A DNA stretch of 64,000 nucleotides, taken from Collimonas fungivorans (GTDB lineage: Bacteria; Pseudomonadota; Gammaproteobacteria; Burkholderiales; Burkholderiaceae_D). Made by a program: the position numbers and the translations under genes. Positions 29,051-38,609 of the stretch are shown here, one piece after another. The stretch lies in the NCBI RefSeq assembly GCF_001584145.1, contig NZ_CP013232.1:930001-994000 (forward strand), read 5' to 3'. Below the pieces are notes generated by a model. That model was not told the origin of the DNA. It did not search any database and was given only the letters and a program-made list of their open reading frames with translations. Position 1 is the stretch's first letter. The number at the start of each line of letters is the position of its first letter.

Positions 29051-30511
29051 ATGATGCTGACCGAACTGAGCAAGCTCAAGCAAGGCGAGCCTTTACACCA
29101 AGACATGCGGATTGCCGGCAAGCTGGTCGGCAACCCGCGCCGCATAGAAATCCGCAATCCTTTCAACGGCGCGCTGGTCGGTTCGGTGCCGAAGGCCACG
29201 GTGGAGGACATCCGCCATGCGTTCCAGGTCGCGCGTGCCTTCCGTTCGCCGCTTACGCGCTATGAACGGTCGCGCATCATGCTGCGTACTTCGGAACTGC
29301 TGCGCGCCAATACCGATGCGATTTCCGACCTGATCACGGCGGAAGCCGGGCTGTGCAAGAAAGACAGCCTGTACGAAGTCGGCCGCGCCTGCGATGTGTT
29401 CGTGTTCGCCGCCAACCAGGCGCTGGTGGACGATGGCCAGGTGTTTTCCTGCGACCTGACGCCGCACGGCAAGCAGCGCAAGGTCTACACCTTGAAAGAA
29501 CCGCTGCTGGGCGCGATTTCTGCAATCACGCCGTTCAACCATCCGCTGAATCAAGTCGCGCACAAGGTCGCGCCGGCTATCGCCACCAATAACCGCATGG
29601 TGCTCAAGCCGACCGAAAAAACACCGCTGTCGGCCCTGCTGCTGGCAGACATCCTGTACGAAGCCGGCCTGCCGCCGGAAATGTTTTCGGTGGTCACCGG
29701 CGACCCGGCAGAAATCGCCGACGAGATGCTGACCAATCCCGATGTCGACCTGGTGACGTTTACCGGCGGCGTTCCTATCGGCAAATACATCGCCGGCAAG
29801 GCAGTGTACAAACGCCAGGTGCTGGAATTGGGCGGCAACGATCCGATCATCGTGATGGAAGACGCCGACCTGGAAGAAGCGGCGACGCTGGCGGTGTCCG
29901 GCTCATACAAAAATTCCGGCCAGCGCTGCACCGCGATCAAGCGCATGATCGTGCATCAGGCCGTGGCCGACGAGTTTGTCGATCTGCTGGTGAGCAAAAC
30001 CAAGGCCATCAAATACGGCGATCCGATGGATATTAGCAACGACATGGGCACCGTGATCGATGCCCGTTCCGCCAGCGCTTTCGAAGCCAAGGTCAAGGAT
30101 GCCCAGCAGCACGGCGCCAAGCTTTTGTTCGGCAACCTGCGCGACGGCGCGTTGTATTCGCCGACCGTGCTCGACCACGTGCCGGCCGATTGCCAGCTGG
30201 TGGCCGAAGAAACCTTCGGCCCGGTATCGCCGGTGATCCGCTGCACCGATATCGCCGACGCCATCCGCATCTCGAATTCGACGCCCTACGGTTTATCGTC
30301 TTCGGTCTGCACCAACCGCCTCGACTACATCACCCGTTTTGTGCGCGAACTGCAGGTTGGCAGCATCAACGTCCGCGAAGTGCCCGGCTACCGGCTGGAG
30401 CTGACGCCGTTCGGCGGCATCAAGGATTCCGGCCTCGGCTACAAGGAAGGCGTGCAGGAAGCGATGAAGAGTTTCTGCAACACCAAAACCTATTCTCTGC
30501 CTTGGAACTGA
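29051..30511 (+). CDS. phnY: Phosphonoacetaldehyde dehydrogenase
   Basis: NAD-dependent oxidation of phosphonoacetaldehyde to phosphonoacetate. The 486-aa aldehyde-dehydrogenase-fold protein has [12 protein letters not shown], the catalytic Cys in [29 protein letters not shown] and [11 protein letters not shown]. Two ATGs lie together at 29051 and 29054; GAGG sits two and five bases upstream respectively, so the second may be used. This is the aldehyde dehydrogenase called PhnY in Sinorhizobium, not the 2-oxoglutarate dioxygenase that shares the name. It links PhnW to PhnA. Confidence 0.93.
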   Translation: MMLTELSKLKQGEPLHQDMRIAGKLVGNPRRIEIRNPFNGALVGSVPKATVEDIRHAFQVARAFRSPLTRYERSRIMLRTSELLRANTDAISDLITAEAGLCKKDSLYEVGRACDVFVFAANQALVDDGQVFSCDLTPHGKQRKVYTLKEPLLGAISAITPFNHPLNQVAHKVAPAIATNNRMVLKPTEKTPLSALLLADILYEAGLPPEMFSVVTGDPAEIADEMLTNPDVDLVTFTGGVPIGKYIAGKAVYKRQVLELGGNDPIIVMEDADLEEAATLAVSGSYKNSGQRCTAIKRMIVHQAVADEFVDLLVSKTKAIKYGDPMDISNDMGTVIDARSASAFEAKVKDAQQHGAKLLFGNLRDGALYSPTVLDHVPADCQLVAEETFGPVSPVIRCTDIADAIRISNSTPYGLSSSVCTNRLDYITRFVRELQVGSINVREVPGYRLELTPFGGIKDSGLGYKEGVQEAMKSFCNTKTYSLPWN

Positions 30512-30526
30512 ATTGGAGTTGAATAT

Positions 30527-31078
30527 ATGCTGACCATCCCGCAAATCTGCGAACTGTTCGAACGCGGCGGCCACCAGATGTACAGCGGCGAGCCGGTCAA
30601 CCAGCTCGAGCATGCGCTGCAATCGGCCACCCTGGCCGAACAGGCCGGCGCCCAGCCGGAACTGGTCTGCGCCGCCTTGCTGCACGATCTCGGGCACTTG
30701 CTGAACCCGCAAGGCGAGACGCCGTCGGCGCGCGGCGTCGACGATACCCACCAATATTTCGCGATACCTTATCTGCGCGGCTTGTTCGGCCCGGCGGTGC
30801 TGGAGCCGATTCGCCTGCATGTCGACGCCAAGCGTTACCTGTGCGCCACCGACGCCGGCTACCGGGAGCGTTTGTCCGAAGATTCCAAACGCAGCCTGGA
30901 GTTGCAGGGCGGCGTGTTTTCCGCCGCCGACGCGGCGCAGTTCATCGCCCGTCCTTATGCTGCCGATGCCGTCAGCCTGCGCCTGTGGGACGACCAGGCC
31001 AAGATGGAAGGCATGGCGACTCCCGGCCTGCCGCATTTTTCCACGCTGATGTCCGCCTGCGCGTTGGTAACCGCGTAA
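30527..31078 (+). CDS. phnZ: PhnZ-type HD-domain mixed-valent di-iron oxygenase
   Basis: A 183-aa HD protein of the phosphonate-associated family. PhnZ oxidatively cleaves 2-amino-1-hydroxyethylphosphonate to glycine and phosphate. Candidate iron ligands are H29 (QLEHA), H53-D54 (LLHDLGH), H75 (DDTHQYF), H98 (IRLHVD) and D155/D156 (LWDDQAK); spacings agree with the characterised enzyme. The recognition residues Tyr19 and Glu22 (MYSGE) are kept as well. It starts 15 bp after phnY. The dioxygenase that makes the hydroxylated substrate is not in this window, so either it is elsewhere or the substrate arrives from outside. Confidence 0.9.
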   Translation: MLTIPQICELFERGGHQMYSGEPVNQLEHALQSATLAEQAGAQPELVCAALLHDLGHLLNPQGETPSARGVDDTHQYFAIPYLRGLFGPAVLEPIRLHVDAKRYLCATDAGYRERLSEDSKRSLELQGGVFSAADAAQFIARPYAADAVSLRLWDDQAKMEGMATPGLPHFSTLMSACALVTA

Positions 31079-31111
31079 TCGATAGAACACTGAGCGATAG
31101 GATACTGAGCC

Positions 31112-32500
31112 ATGCGCCCATTCTGGCTGGAAGATGCACTGTTCGCCGACGGTGAGTTGGCCCCCGCCTTGCAAGGCCGGCAGAAAGCCGACGTCGGCAT
31201 CGTCGGCGGCGGCTTCACCGGCTTGTGGACCGCAATCCAGCTCAAGCAGCAGGACCCGGCGCTGGACATCGCCATCATCGAAAGCGACCTGTGCGGCGCC
31301 GGCGCCAGCGGCCGCAACGGTGGCTGCCTGCTGACCTGGTCGACCAAATTCTTCACCCTGCGCCGACTGTTCGGCGAGGTCGAAGCCGTACGCCTGGTCA
31401 AGGCTTCGGAAGCGGTGGTCGACCATATCGGTAATTTCTGCCGCGAGCACAAGATCAATGCCGAATTCCGCCAGGACGGCACCCTGTATACCGCCACCAC
31501 CAAGGCGCAACTGGGGGTGCTGGACCCGGTGCTGCAAGAATTGCAGCGGCAGGGCATCAGTTCCTATCATGAATTGCCGGACGCTGAAGTGCAGCGCCGC
31601 TCCGGCTCCGCGCGTAATCTCGCCGGCGTGTTCTCGCCGATGGCGGCCACTGTGCATCCAGGCAAGCTGGTGCGCGGCTTGCGCCGCACAGCGCTGGAAA
31701 TGGGCATTCGGATCTACGAAAGAACGCCGATGCTGTCGTTCACGCCAGGAACCACAGTCACCTTGCAAACGCCGGCCGGCAGCCTGCAGGCCGGCAAGGT
31801 GGTATTGGCCATCAACGCCTGGATGGCCAGCCGTTTCCCGCAGTTCGAACGGACCCTGGCGGTGGTCTCCAGCGATATGGTGATCACCGAAAAATGTCCC
31901 GAGCTGTTACAGCGCATCGGCCTGACCGATGGCGTCTCGGTGCTCGATTCGCGCACTTTCGTGTTCTATTACCGTACCACCGAAGACGGCCGCCTGATGC
32001 TCGGCAAGGGCGGCAACACTTTCGCCTGGCGCGGCCGCATCCTGCCGGTGTTCGACCAGCGTTCGCCCTACGAGCAGCAGCTAAAAGATAGTCTGCACGA
32101 GTTTTTCCCGGCGCTGGCCGGCGTACCGATCACCGCCAGCTGGAATGGCCCGTCCGACCGCTCGGTCACCGGCTTCCCGTTTTTTGGACGCCTGGATGAC
32201 ATGCCGAACGTGTTCTACGGCTTCGGTTACTCCGGCAACGGCGTCGGCCCCAGCTACATGGGCGGCCAGCTGCTGTCGTCGCTGGTGCTGGGCCTCGACA
32301 ACGCCTGGAGCCGTAGCCCGCTGGCAGCCGGCCCGCGCGGCCAGTTCCCGCCGGAGCCACTGCGCTATATCGGTTCGCTGGTGGTGCGCAACGCCATCCG
32401 GCGCAAGGAACTGGCGGAAGACCAGGACCGCAAGCCCTGGCTGATGGACCAGATGCTGAGCAAGCTGGCCAATGCCGCGGGCAAGGCTGATAAGGCATAG
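31112..32500 (+). CDS. Aminophosphonate FAD-dependent oxidoreductase (DAO family)
   Basis: A 462-aa flavoenzyme of the D-amino-acid/glycine-oxidase fold. The FAD dinucleotide motif is GIVGGGFTGLWTA (about 28-40), with ASGRNGGCLL next and a C-terminal FYGFGYSGNGVGPSYMGG that closes the flavin site. It matches the family repeatedly found in phosphonate operons and described as a putative aminophosphonate oxidoreductase; recent work on such recurrent flavoenzymes showed oxidation of 2-aminoethylphosphonate or its N-methyl form to phosphonoacetaldehyde. Last gene of the plus-strand arm, 33 bp after phnZ. The precise substrate is inferred. Confidence 0.87.
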   Translation: MRPFWLEDALFADGELAPALQGRQKADVGIVGGGFTGLWTAIQLKQQDPALDIAIIESDLCGAGASGRNGGCLLTWSTKFFTLRRLFGEVEAVRLVKASEAVVDHIGNFCREHKINAEFRQDGTLYTATTKAQLGVLDPVLQELQRQGISSYHELPDAEVQRRSGSARNLAGVFSPMAATVHPGKLVRGLRRTALEMGIRIYERTPMLSFTPGTTVTLQTPAGSLQAGKVVLAINAWMASRFPQFERTLAVVSSDMVITEKCPELLQRIGLTDGVSVLDSRTFVFYYRTTEDGRLMLGKGGNTFAWRGRILPVFDQRSPYEQQLKDSLHEFFPALAGVPITASWNGPSDRSVTGFPFFGRLDDMPNVFYGFGYSGNGVGPSYMGGQLLSSLVLGLDNAWSRSPLAAGPRGQFPPEPLRYIGSLVVRNAIRRKELAEDQDRKPWLMDQMLSKLANAAGKADKA

Positions 32501-32568
32501 TCTGAATTTATGGTTCTTCAGGCTTCTCTGTGGGTAAAGGTGACGCTATCGCGCATGGCGTGCAAAGA

Positions 32569-32638
32569 AGTAGGGTGGGCACGCTTTTGTGCCCACGCTG
32601 TAGCGCTTCCGCGTGGGCACAAAAGCGTACCCACCCTA
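32569..32638. repeat. Palindromic GTAGGGTGGGCAC repeat, copy 1
   Basis: Two 29-nt arms (32569-32597 and 32610-32638) are inverted copies with one mismatch and a 12-nt loop. Each arm also contains its own inner palindrome GTGGGCAC...GTGCCCAC. It lies in the 271-bp gap after the aminophosphonate oxidoreductase and before ubiE, where the hairpin may also stop transcription. Related copies are at 37298-37413 and, degenerate, at 45217-45303. Confidence 0.85.
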
Positions 32639-32771
32639 CACACTTAGTTGCCCAGGTGTCATATGTCGCTGGCACAGGCAAGTGAGAAATATCCTGTAGA
32701 TTATTTGGCAAGCCGAGCATGCGCCGGCCGGACTTGTATAATGCAAGTCTGCCAAAACAAGCTTGCCCACC

Positions 32772-33506
32772 ATGACCAACACCACGCATTTCGGTTACGA
32801 AACCGTCTCCGAGGACGATAAAGTCCACAAAGTCGCCGAGGTTTTCCATTCGGTCGCGCCTAAATACGATGTCATGAACGATCTGATGTCGGCCGGCCTG
32901 CATCGGGTCTGGAAGATTTTCACCATTGCCCAGGCGGCGATACGTCCCGGTTTCAAGGTGCTCGATATCGCCGGCGGCACCGGCGACCTGGCCAAGGCCT
33001 TCGCCAAGCGCGCCGGGCCCACCGGCGAAGTCTGGCTGACCGATATCAACGAGTCGATGCTGCGGGTCGGCCGCGACCGTCTCTTGAATAAAGGCTTGTC
33101 CACCCCCACCTTGCTATGTGACGCGGAGAAATTGCCGTTTCCGGACAATTACTTCGACCGGGTCTCGGTGGCCTTCGGTTTGCGCAACATGACGCACAAG
33201 GATGCGGCGCTGGCGGAAATGCGGCGCGTATTGAAGCCGGGCGGCAAGTTGCTGGTGCTGGAGTTCTCGAAAGTGTGGGAACCGCTGAAAAAGCCCTACG
33301 ACGTTTATTCGTTTTCGGTATTGCCGTGGCTAGGCAAGAAAATTGCCAATGATTCTGAAAGCTATCGCTACCTGGCCGAATCGATCCGCATGCATCCCGA
33401 TCAGGACACCCTGAAGCAGATGATGACGGATGCCGGCCTGGCGCGGGTAGAGTATTTCAATTTAACTGCCGGTGTGGCAGCCTTGCATACCGGCATAAAA
33501 CTGTAG
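32772..33506 (+). CDS. ubiE: Ubiquinone/menaquinone C-methyltransferase UbiE
   Basis: S-adenosylmethionine-dependent C-methylation of the quinone ring in ubiquinone synthesis. The 244-aa product has the SAM motif [15 protein letters not shown], the family region [17 protein letters not shown], and the signature [13 protein letters not shown]. The ATG at 32772 is preferred to an upstream TTG. A perfect -10 hexamer TATAAT is at 32737-32742 but no good -35 is seen. A Tim44-like gene and ubiJ-ubiB follow. Confidence 0.96.
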   Translation: MTNTTHFGYETVSEDDKVHKVAEVFHSVAPKYDVMNDLMSAGLHRVWKIFTIAQAAIRPGFKVLDIAGGTGDLAKAFAKRAGPTGEVWLTDINESMLRVGRDRLLNKGLSTPTLLCDAEKLPFPDNYFDRVSVAFGLRNMTHKDAALAEMRRVLKPGGKLLVLEFSKVWEPLKKPYDVYSFSVLPWLGKKIANDSESYRYLAESIRMHPDQDTLKQMMTDAGLARVEYFNLTAGVAALHTGIKL

Positions 33507-33514
33507 GAGCTCGC

Positions 33515-34435
33515 ATGAAGAGATTTTTGCTGGTGTTGCTGATGGTCGCAACCACCTTGTCGTTGACAATATCGAACGCCGACGCGCGCCGCCTGGGCGG
33601 CGGCGGTTCGTTCGGCAAGCAGTCGTCCGGGATTTCGCGCCAGGCGCCAAGCCAGCCGACGCAGAATTTCGGCAATGCCAACCAGGCCCGTCCGGCCACG
33701 CCGGCTGCCACGCCGCAGGGCGTTCCGCCTAAACCAGCCAGCCCATGGAAGGGCATCCTCGGCGGCGCCTTGCTGGGCCTCGGCTTGGGTGCGTTGATGT
33801 CGCATTTCGGCATGGGTGGCGCATTCGGTTCTTTCCTGATGATGGCCTTGCTGGCGGTCGCGGTGATTTTTGTTGTGCGATTGGTAATGCGCAAGAACAG
33901 CAACGCGCCGGCGCCGGCTGCTTATTCCGGCGCCAATTCTCCTGCCGCCAGTTTTGACAGCAGCTCTTCAGGTTTTACGCCGGAAATCGGCTCGCGCATC
34001 AATTCAGGACCGTCGTTCCAGTCCTCGGCGCCGGCAGGACACAGCGCACCCTGGGGCATTCCCGACGATTTCGACGTGCCGGGCTTCGTACGCAGCGCCA
34101 AGACTTACTTCATCCGCCTGCAAGCTGCCTGGGACAAGGCCGACATCAACGATATCCGCGAATTCACCACGCCCGAGATGTTCGGCGAACTGCGCCTGCA
34201 ATTGCAGGAGCGCGGCGCATCGCCTAACAATACCGACGTGGTGCAGCTGGATGGCGAGCTGATGGGCATCGAAACCATAGGCAGCGATTACCTGGCCAGC
34301 GTCAAGTTCACCGGCCTGATCAAGGAAGTGCCGGAAGCGTCGGCGGAACCGTTCACCGAAGTCTGGAACCTGTCCAAGCCGCAAACGGGACAAGGCGGCT
34401 GGGTTTTGGCGGGGATTCAGCAGATCAATACATAA
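33515..34435 (+). CDS. Tim44-like domain protein
   Basis: A 306-aa exported or membrane protein. It has an N-terminal signal (MKRFLLVLLMVATTLSLTIS to NADA), a Gly/Pro/Gln-rich linker, two adjacent hydrophobic stretches (GGALLGLGLGALM and FLMMALLAVAVIFVV), a second disordered linker, and a C-terminal Tim44/MRPL45-type domain (KTYFIRLQAAWDKADINDIREF, in two pieces, to VWNLSKPQTGQGGWVLAGI). Bacterial relatives have no settled function. It is 8 bp after ubiE and is closed by a strong terminator. Confidence 0.88.
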   Translation: MKRFLLVLLMVATTLSLTISNADARRLGGGGSFGKQSSGISRQAPSQPTQNFGNANQARPATPAATPQGVPPKPASPWKGILGGALLGLGLGALMSHFGMGGAFGSFLMMALLAVAVIFVVRLVMRKNSNAPAPAAYSGANSPAASFDSSSSGFTPEIGSRINSGPSFQSSAPAGHSAPWGIPDDFDVPGFVRSAKTYFIRLQAAWDKADINDIREFTTPEMFGELRLQLQERGASPNNTDVVQLDGELMGIETIGSDYLASVKFTGLIKEVPEASAEPFTEVWNLSKPQTGQGGWVLAGIQQINT

Positions 34436-34484
34436 ATGCCAAGGCTTTAGCAGGCCCTAGGCCTGACAAACTGATAAACTTGGG

Positions 34485-34519
34485 ACCGCCCGTGAATAGT
34501 CACGGGCGGTTTTATTTTG
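34485..34519 (+). terminator. Intrinsic terminator after the Tim44-like gene
   Basis: An 11-bp perfect stem (ACCGCCCGTGA / TCACGGGCGGT) with a 4-nt loop is followed by TTTATTTT. It lies 50 bp after the Tim44-like stop and 6 bp before the ubiJ start, so it either ends the ubiE transcript or attenuates read-through into ubiJ. Confidence 0.9.
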
Positions 34520-34524
34520 TGACG

Positions 34525-35109
34525 ATGACATCTCCAATCAATTTCACGCCGATTACCGCCGCAGTCAACCATTTGCTGGCGCAGGAACCGTGGGCGCAGC
34601 GCATCCTGGCCGCGCATGCGGACAAGGTCGCGTGTTTCGACGGCGGCGCCGTCAAGCTGCCCTGGCAGGTCAGCGCCGACGGCCTGCTGCAGGCGCCGCC
34701 GCCGGACACGGCGGTGAACGTCACGATCCGCGTCAACCTGGCAGACCTGCCGCTGATTGCGCAGAACCGCGAACGTGCTTTTTCCTACGTGAAGATCGAG
34801 GGCGACGCCGATTTCGCCAACGCCATTTCGCAAGTCAGCCAAGGGATACGCTGGGATGCCGAGCGGGACCTGAGCAAGCTGGTGGGCGACATCGCCGCCG
34901 TGCGCATCGTCGGCGGCGGCAAGACGCTGATCGCCGGCGCGCTGGCGACCCACAAGAAGCTGGCGGAAAACGTCGCCGAATATTTCCTGGAAGAGCAGCC
35001 GATGCTGGTGCGGCCGCAGGCGGTATCCGATTTTACGAATGATGTCACCAGGCTGCGCGACGACCTGGAACGGCTCGCCAAACGCATCAACAAACTGAAG
35101 ACCCCATGA
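34525..35109 (+). CDS. ubiJ: UbiJ-like SCP2-domain ubiquinone accessory factor
   Basis: A 194-aa protein with an N-terminal SCP2 lipid-binding domain ([15 protein letters not shown] ... [13 protein letters not shown]) and a C-terminal helical segment ([14 protein letters not shown]). UbiJ binds ubiquinone intermediates in the soluble Ubi complex. The start at the ATG 34525 is chosen; a GTG two codons upstream and a longer frame from 34480 lie within the terminator. The last codons overlap the ubiB ATG by 4 bp, the usual ubiJ-ubiB pairing. Confidence 0.9.
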   Translation: MTSPINFTPITAAVNHLLAQEPWAQRILAAHADKVACFDGGAVKLPWQVSADGLLQAPPPDTAVNVTIRVNLADLPLIAQNRERAFSYVKIEGDADFANAISQVSQGIRWDAERDLSKLVGDIAAVRIVGGGKTLIAGALATHKKLAENVAEYFLEEQPMLVRPQAVSDFTNDVTRLRDDLERLAKRINKLKTP

Positions 35110-36683
35110 TCCTGAAATTCCTGCGCTTGTTCAAAATTGTCCGCGTCGCCGTGCGTTACGGCCTGGACGATATCGCCATGTCGGGCTTCGACACGCCGCG
35201 CATCTCCAAGCTGATCGATACCCTGATTTTCTGGCGCGATATTTCAGCGCCGCGCGGCGAACGTTTGCGCATGGCGCTGGAAGAACTGGGGCCGATTTTC
35301 GTCAAGTTCGGCCAGGTGCTGTCGACCCGTCGCGACTTGCTGCCGGGTGACATGGTCGACGAACTGGCGCGCCTGCAGGACCGGGTGCCGCCCTTCAGTT
35401 CCGACCTGGCGATCGCGCAGATCGAAAAATCGCTGAAAGCCCATCCGGACGAGTTGTTCGCCAGCTTCGAGCGGGTGCCGGTGGCGTCCGCCTCGATCGC
35501 CCAGGTGCATTTCGCCACGCTGAAGAACGGCAAGGAAGTGGCGGTCAAGGTGCTGCGTCCCGGCATGAAAAAGTCGATAGACGAAGACGTCGCGCTGATG
35601 CATATCGCCGCCGGCCTGGTGGAAAAACTGTGGGCCGACGGCCGCCGCCTGAAGGCGCGCGAAGTGGTCGGCGAATTCGACAAATACCTGCACGACGAAC
35701 TGGACCTGATGCGCGAGGCCGCCAACGGCAGCCAGCTGCGCCGCAATTTCGCCAATTCCGATCTGCTGGTGGTGCCGGAAATGTACTGGGATTACTGCTC
35801 ATCGTCGGTGATCGTGATGGAGCGCATGCACGGCATCCCGATCTCGCAGCTGGACCGCCTGCGCGATGCCGGCGTCGACCTCGGCAAGCTGTCGCGCGAC
35901 GGCGTCGAGATCTTTTTCACCCAGGTGTTCCGCGACGGTTTTTTTCATGCCGACATGCATCCCGGGAATATCCTGGTGTCGGTGGCGCCGGCCACCTTCG
36001 GCCGTTACATCGCACTCGATTTCGGCATCGTCGGCACCCTCAACGATTTCGACAAGGATTATCTGTCGCAGAATTTCCTGGCGTTTTTCCAGCGCGACTA
36101 TAAACGCGTGGCCGAAGCCCACATCGAATCCGGCTGGGCGCCCAAGGAAACCCGGGTCGACGAGCTGGAATCGGCGGTGCGCGCCTGTTGCGAACCGATC
36201 TTCGACCGGCCGCTGAAAGACATTTCCTTCGGCCAGGTGCTGCTGCGCCTGTTCCAGACTTCGCGCCGCTTCAATGTCGAGGTGCAGCCGCAGCTGGTGC
36301 TGCTGCAAAAGACCTTGCTTAACGTCGAGGGCCTGGGCCGCCAGCTCGATCCCGACCTCGACCTGTGGAAAACCGCCAAGCCGCACCTGGAACGCTGGAT
36401 GAGCGAACAGATGGGCTGGCGCGGCTTGATCCAGCAGTTGAAGATCGAGATGCCCCGCTATAGCAAGCTGCTGCCGCAACTGCCGCGCCTGGCGCACCAG
36501 GCGCTGACGCAAGCGGTCGAACCCAAAAACGAGCAAAACAATGAACTGATGTGGAAGCTGATTGCGGAACAGCGCCAGACCAACCACTTCCTCGGCGTGC
36601 TGGTGTACGTCGGCGGCGGCCTGGCGGCGGGCGTGCTGCTGACGCTCTTGTACCTGCGTTTTGCACACAGGATCTGGTGGTAA
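35106..36683 (+). CDS. ubiB: Ubiquinone biosynthesis kinase-like protein UbiB
   Basis: Atypical ABC1/ADCK kinase-like ATPase needed for ubiquinone synthesis. The 525-aa protein has the KxGQ motif ([16 protein letters not shown]), an alanine-rich nucleotide loop ([10 protein letters not shown]), the invariant Lys in [12 protein letters not shown], and catalytic/metal residues in [12 protein letters not shown] and [10 protein letters not shown]. Two C-terminal hydrophobic segments ([20 protein letters not shown]) anchor it in the inner membrane. Translationally coupled to ubiJ. Confidence 0.96.
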   Translation: MILKFLRLFKIVRVAVRYGLDDIAMSGFDTPRISKLIDTLIFWRDISAPRGERLRMALEELGPIFVKFGQVLSTRRDLLPGDMVDELARLQDRVPPFSSDLAIAQIEKSLKAHPDELFASFERVPVASASIAQVHFATLKNGKEVAVKVLRPGMKKSIDEDVALMHIAAGLVEKLWADGRRLKAREVVGEFDKYLHDELDLMREAANGSQLRRNFANSDLLVVPEMYWDYCSSSVIVMERMHGIPISQLDRLRDAGVDLGKLSRDGVEIFFTQVFRDGFFHADMHPGNILVSVAPATFGRYIALDFGIVGTLNDFDKDYLSQNFLAFFQRDYKRVAEAHIESGWAPKETRVDELESAVRACCEPIFDRPLKDISFGQVLLRLFQTSRRFNVEVQPQLVLLQKTLLNVEGLGRQLDPDLDLWKTAKPHLERWMSEQMGWRGLIQQLKIEMPRYSKLLPQLPRLAHQALTQAVEPKNEQNNELMWKLIAEQRQTNHFLGVLVYVGGGLAAGVLLTLLYLRFAHRIWW

Positions 36684-36686
36684 GCC

Positions 36687-37301
36687 ATGGCGACGCCGGA
36701 TAATGCTCCCAAGTTCGCCAGCCGCGATCCCTCGCATCCCGATTTCTGGAGCGATCGCTTCGACCGCGACTTTACCCCCTGGGACATGGGCGGCGTGCCG
36801 CAGGCGCTGCAGCAGTACCTGGCGCGCAGCCAGCCGGCCGCAACCCTGATTCCCGGCTGCGGCAGCGGCTATGAAGTGGCTTTATTGTCGGAAGCCGGCT
36901 GGGACGTGACCGCCATCGATTTTTCCGGCGCCGCCGTGAACGCCGCCCGCACCGTGCTGGGAAAATGGTCGGAACGGGTGCTGCAGGCCGATTTCTTCAC
37001 CTACCAGCCGCCGCGGCCGCTCGGGCTGATCTACGAGCGCGCCTTCCTGTGCGCGCTGCCGCCGGCCAAGCGTGCCGATATCGTCAACCGCTGGACCGAG
37101 CTGTTGCCGGCGGGGGCAACATTGGCCGGTTTCTTCTTTTTCGATGACAATCCGAAGGGGCCGCCGTTCGGCATCGGCCGGGCCGAACTGGAACGCTTAT
37201 TGCATGCCGATTTCGAGCTGGCCGACGAGCGCGAGGTGGACGATTCCATGCCTGTGTTTGCCGGCAAAGAGCGCTGGATGGAATGGCGGCGGCGCGCGTA
37301 G
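36687..37301 (+). CDS. TPMT-family SAM-dependent methyltransferase
   Basis: A 204-aa class I methyltransferase of the thiopurine S-methyltransferase family. Its N-terminal FWSDRFDRDFTPWDMGGVP, SAM loop LIPGCGSGYEVALLSEAGW and C-terminal FFFFDDNPKGPPFGI are typical. Bacterial members methylate thiol, selenium or tellurium compounds; the substrate here is unknown. It begins 3 bp after ubiB. Its TAG stop lies in the first bases of a palindromic repeat, so insertion or evolution of that repeat may have set the C-terminus. Confidence 0.87.
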   Translation: MATPDNAPKFASRDPSHPDFWSDRFDRDFTPWDMGGVPQALQQYLARSQPAATLIPGCGSGYEVALLSEAGWDVTAIDFSGAAVNAARTVLGKWSERVLQADFFTYQPPRPLGLIYERAFLCALPPAKRADIVNRWTELLPAGATLAGFFFFDDNPKGPPFGIGRAELERLLHADFELADEREVDDSMPVFAGKERWMEWRRRA

Positions 37302-37413
37302 GGTGGGCACCGGTGCCCACGCGTAACCGTGATGGCCGGAGTACGGACTTGAGGCTCCAAATAGGCATGTGCGTGGAGTGAATGCCCGCGTGGGCACAGG
37401 GTGCCCACCCTAC
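37298..37413. repeat. Palindromic GTAGGGTGGGCAC repeat, copy 2
   Basis: Arms at 37298-37322 and 37388-37413 are inverted copies of GTAGGGTGGGCACC...GTGCCCACGC, separated by 65 nt. The left arm supplies the TAG stop of the methyltransferase gene. Same family as 32569-32638. The rest of the gap to potA (to 37523) holds a TACAAT hexamer at 37483-37488 but no clear -35. Confidence 0.85.
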
Positions 37414-37523
37414 GTGGCTTGGACCGTTGTTTTTACCGAAGCTATAGGCCGGCTTTTTTCACATAAATGACGGACGCCTTGCTACAATTGGCGGTTTTTC
37501 GCACCCCCTGGACCTGAAGACAT

Positions 37524-38609
37524 ATGGCGCTGCTCGAAATCCGTAATGTCAGTCGTCGTTTTGGCGACTTTGCCGCAGTTGACAACATCAGCCTGTCGAT
37601 TGAAGCCGGCGAATTCTTTACTTTGCTGGGACCTTCCGGCTGCGGCAAAACTACCTTGCTGCGCATGATCGCCGGTTTCGACCTGCCGGATTCCGGCCAG
37701 ATCCTGCTGGACGGAGTCGACCTGGTGGGCATTCCGCCGGAACAGCGGCCGGTCTGCACCGTGTTCCAGAACTATGCGCTGTTTCCGCACATGACGGTCT
37801 CGGCCAATATCGCGTTTCCCCTGAAAATGGCCAAAGTGCCGGCCGACCAGATCCGCAGCCGGGTCGAAGAGGCCCTGGAAGACGTGCGCCTGACCGGTTT
37901 CGCCGCGCGCTTCCCGCATGAATTGTCCGGCGGCCAGCGGCAGCGGGTGGCAGTCGCGCGGGCGCTGGTGTCGCGCCCCAAGCTGCTGCTGCTGGATGAA
38001 CCCCTGTCGGCGCTGGACGCCAAGCTGCGCGAGCAGATGCAGATCGAGTTGATCAATTTGCAAAAAGAAGTCGACATCACTTTCGTCTACGTCACCCACG
38101 ACCAGGGTGAAGCGCTGGCGCTGTCGCACCGGATCGCTGTCATGAACCGCGGCAATGTCGAGCAGCTGGACGAGCCATCGCGCATCTACAGCTATCCGCG
38201 CACCCGTTTCGTGGCCGATTTCATCGGCACCTGCAACCTGCTGGACGGCGCCATCGCCAGCACCGACGGCGCTTCCATGAAACTGGACGTGCCAGGCCTG
38301 GGCCTGGTCAAGAGCGCTTTGCCGGCAGACGCCGCGGTCGGCCGCAAAGGCACCCTGGCCTTGCGCCCGGAAAAAATCCACATCAGCGCCGAGATCAGCA
38401 CCGACACCGCTGAAAACCACTTCAAGGGTTTCGTCAAAGAGTTGCTGTACCTGGGCGACGTCACCGTCTATATCGTACAGACCGAGGGCGGCACCACCAT
38501 CGAGGCTCTGCTGGCGAACTCCGCCGCCGGCCGCGCCAAGTTCTTCGAAGTCGGCGACATGGTGGACATCGCCTGGCAATTCGACGCGGGGCATTTCTTG
38601 TATGAGTAA
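37524..38609 (+). CDS. potA: Polyamine-type ABC transporter ATPase (PotA-like)
   Basis: A 361-aa ABC ATPase: Walker A GPSGCGKTT (about 36-44), Q-loop at VFQNYALFPHM, signature LSGGQRQR, Walker B LLLLDEP, switch VTHDQGE, and a C-terminal TOBE domain (LRPEKIHISAEI ... FVKELLYLGDVTVYIV). First of a four-component spermidine/putrescine-type importer with two permeases and a binding protein; its end overlaps the next gene by 8 bp. Specificity within the polyamine/opine class is inferred. Confidence 0.92.
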   Translation: MALLEIRNVSRRFGDFAAVDNISLSIEAGEFFTLLGPSGCGKTTLLRMIAGFDLPDSGQILLDGVDLVGIPPEQRPVCTVFQNYALFPHMTVSANIAFPLKMAKVPADQIRSRVEEALEDVRLTGFAARFPHELSGGQRQRVAVARALVSRPKLLLLDEPLSALDAKLREQMQIELINLQKEVDITFVYVTHDQGEALALSHRIAVMNRGNVEQLDEPSRIYSYPRTRFVADFIGTCNLLDGAIASTDGASMKLDVPGLGLVKSALPADAAVGRKGTLALRPEKIHISAEISTDTAENHFKGFVKELLYLGDVTVYIVQTEGGTTIEALLANSAAGRAKFFEVGDMVDIAWQFDAGHFLYE

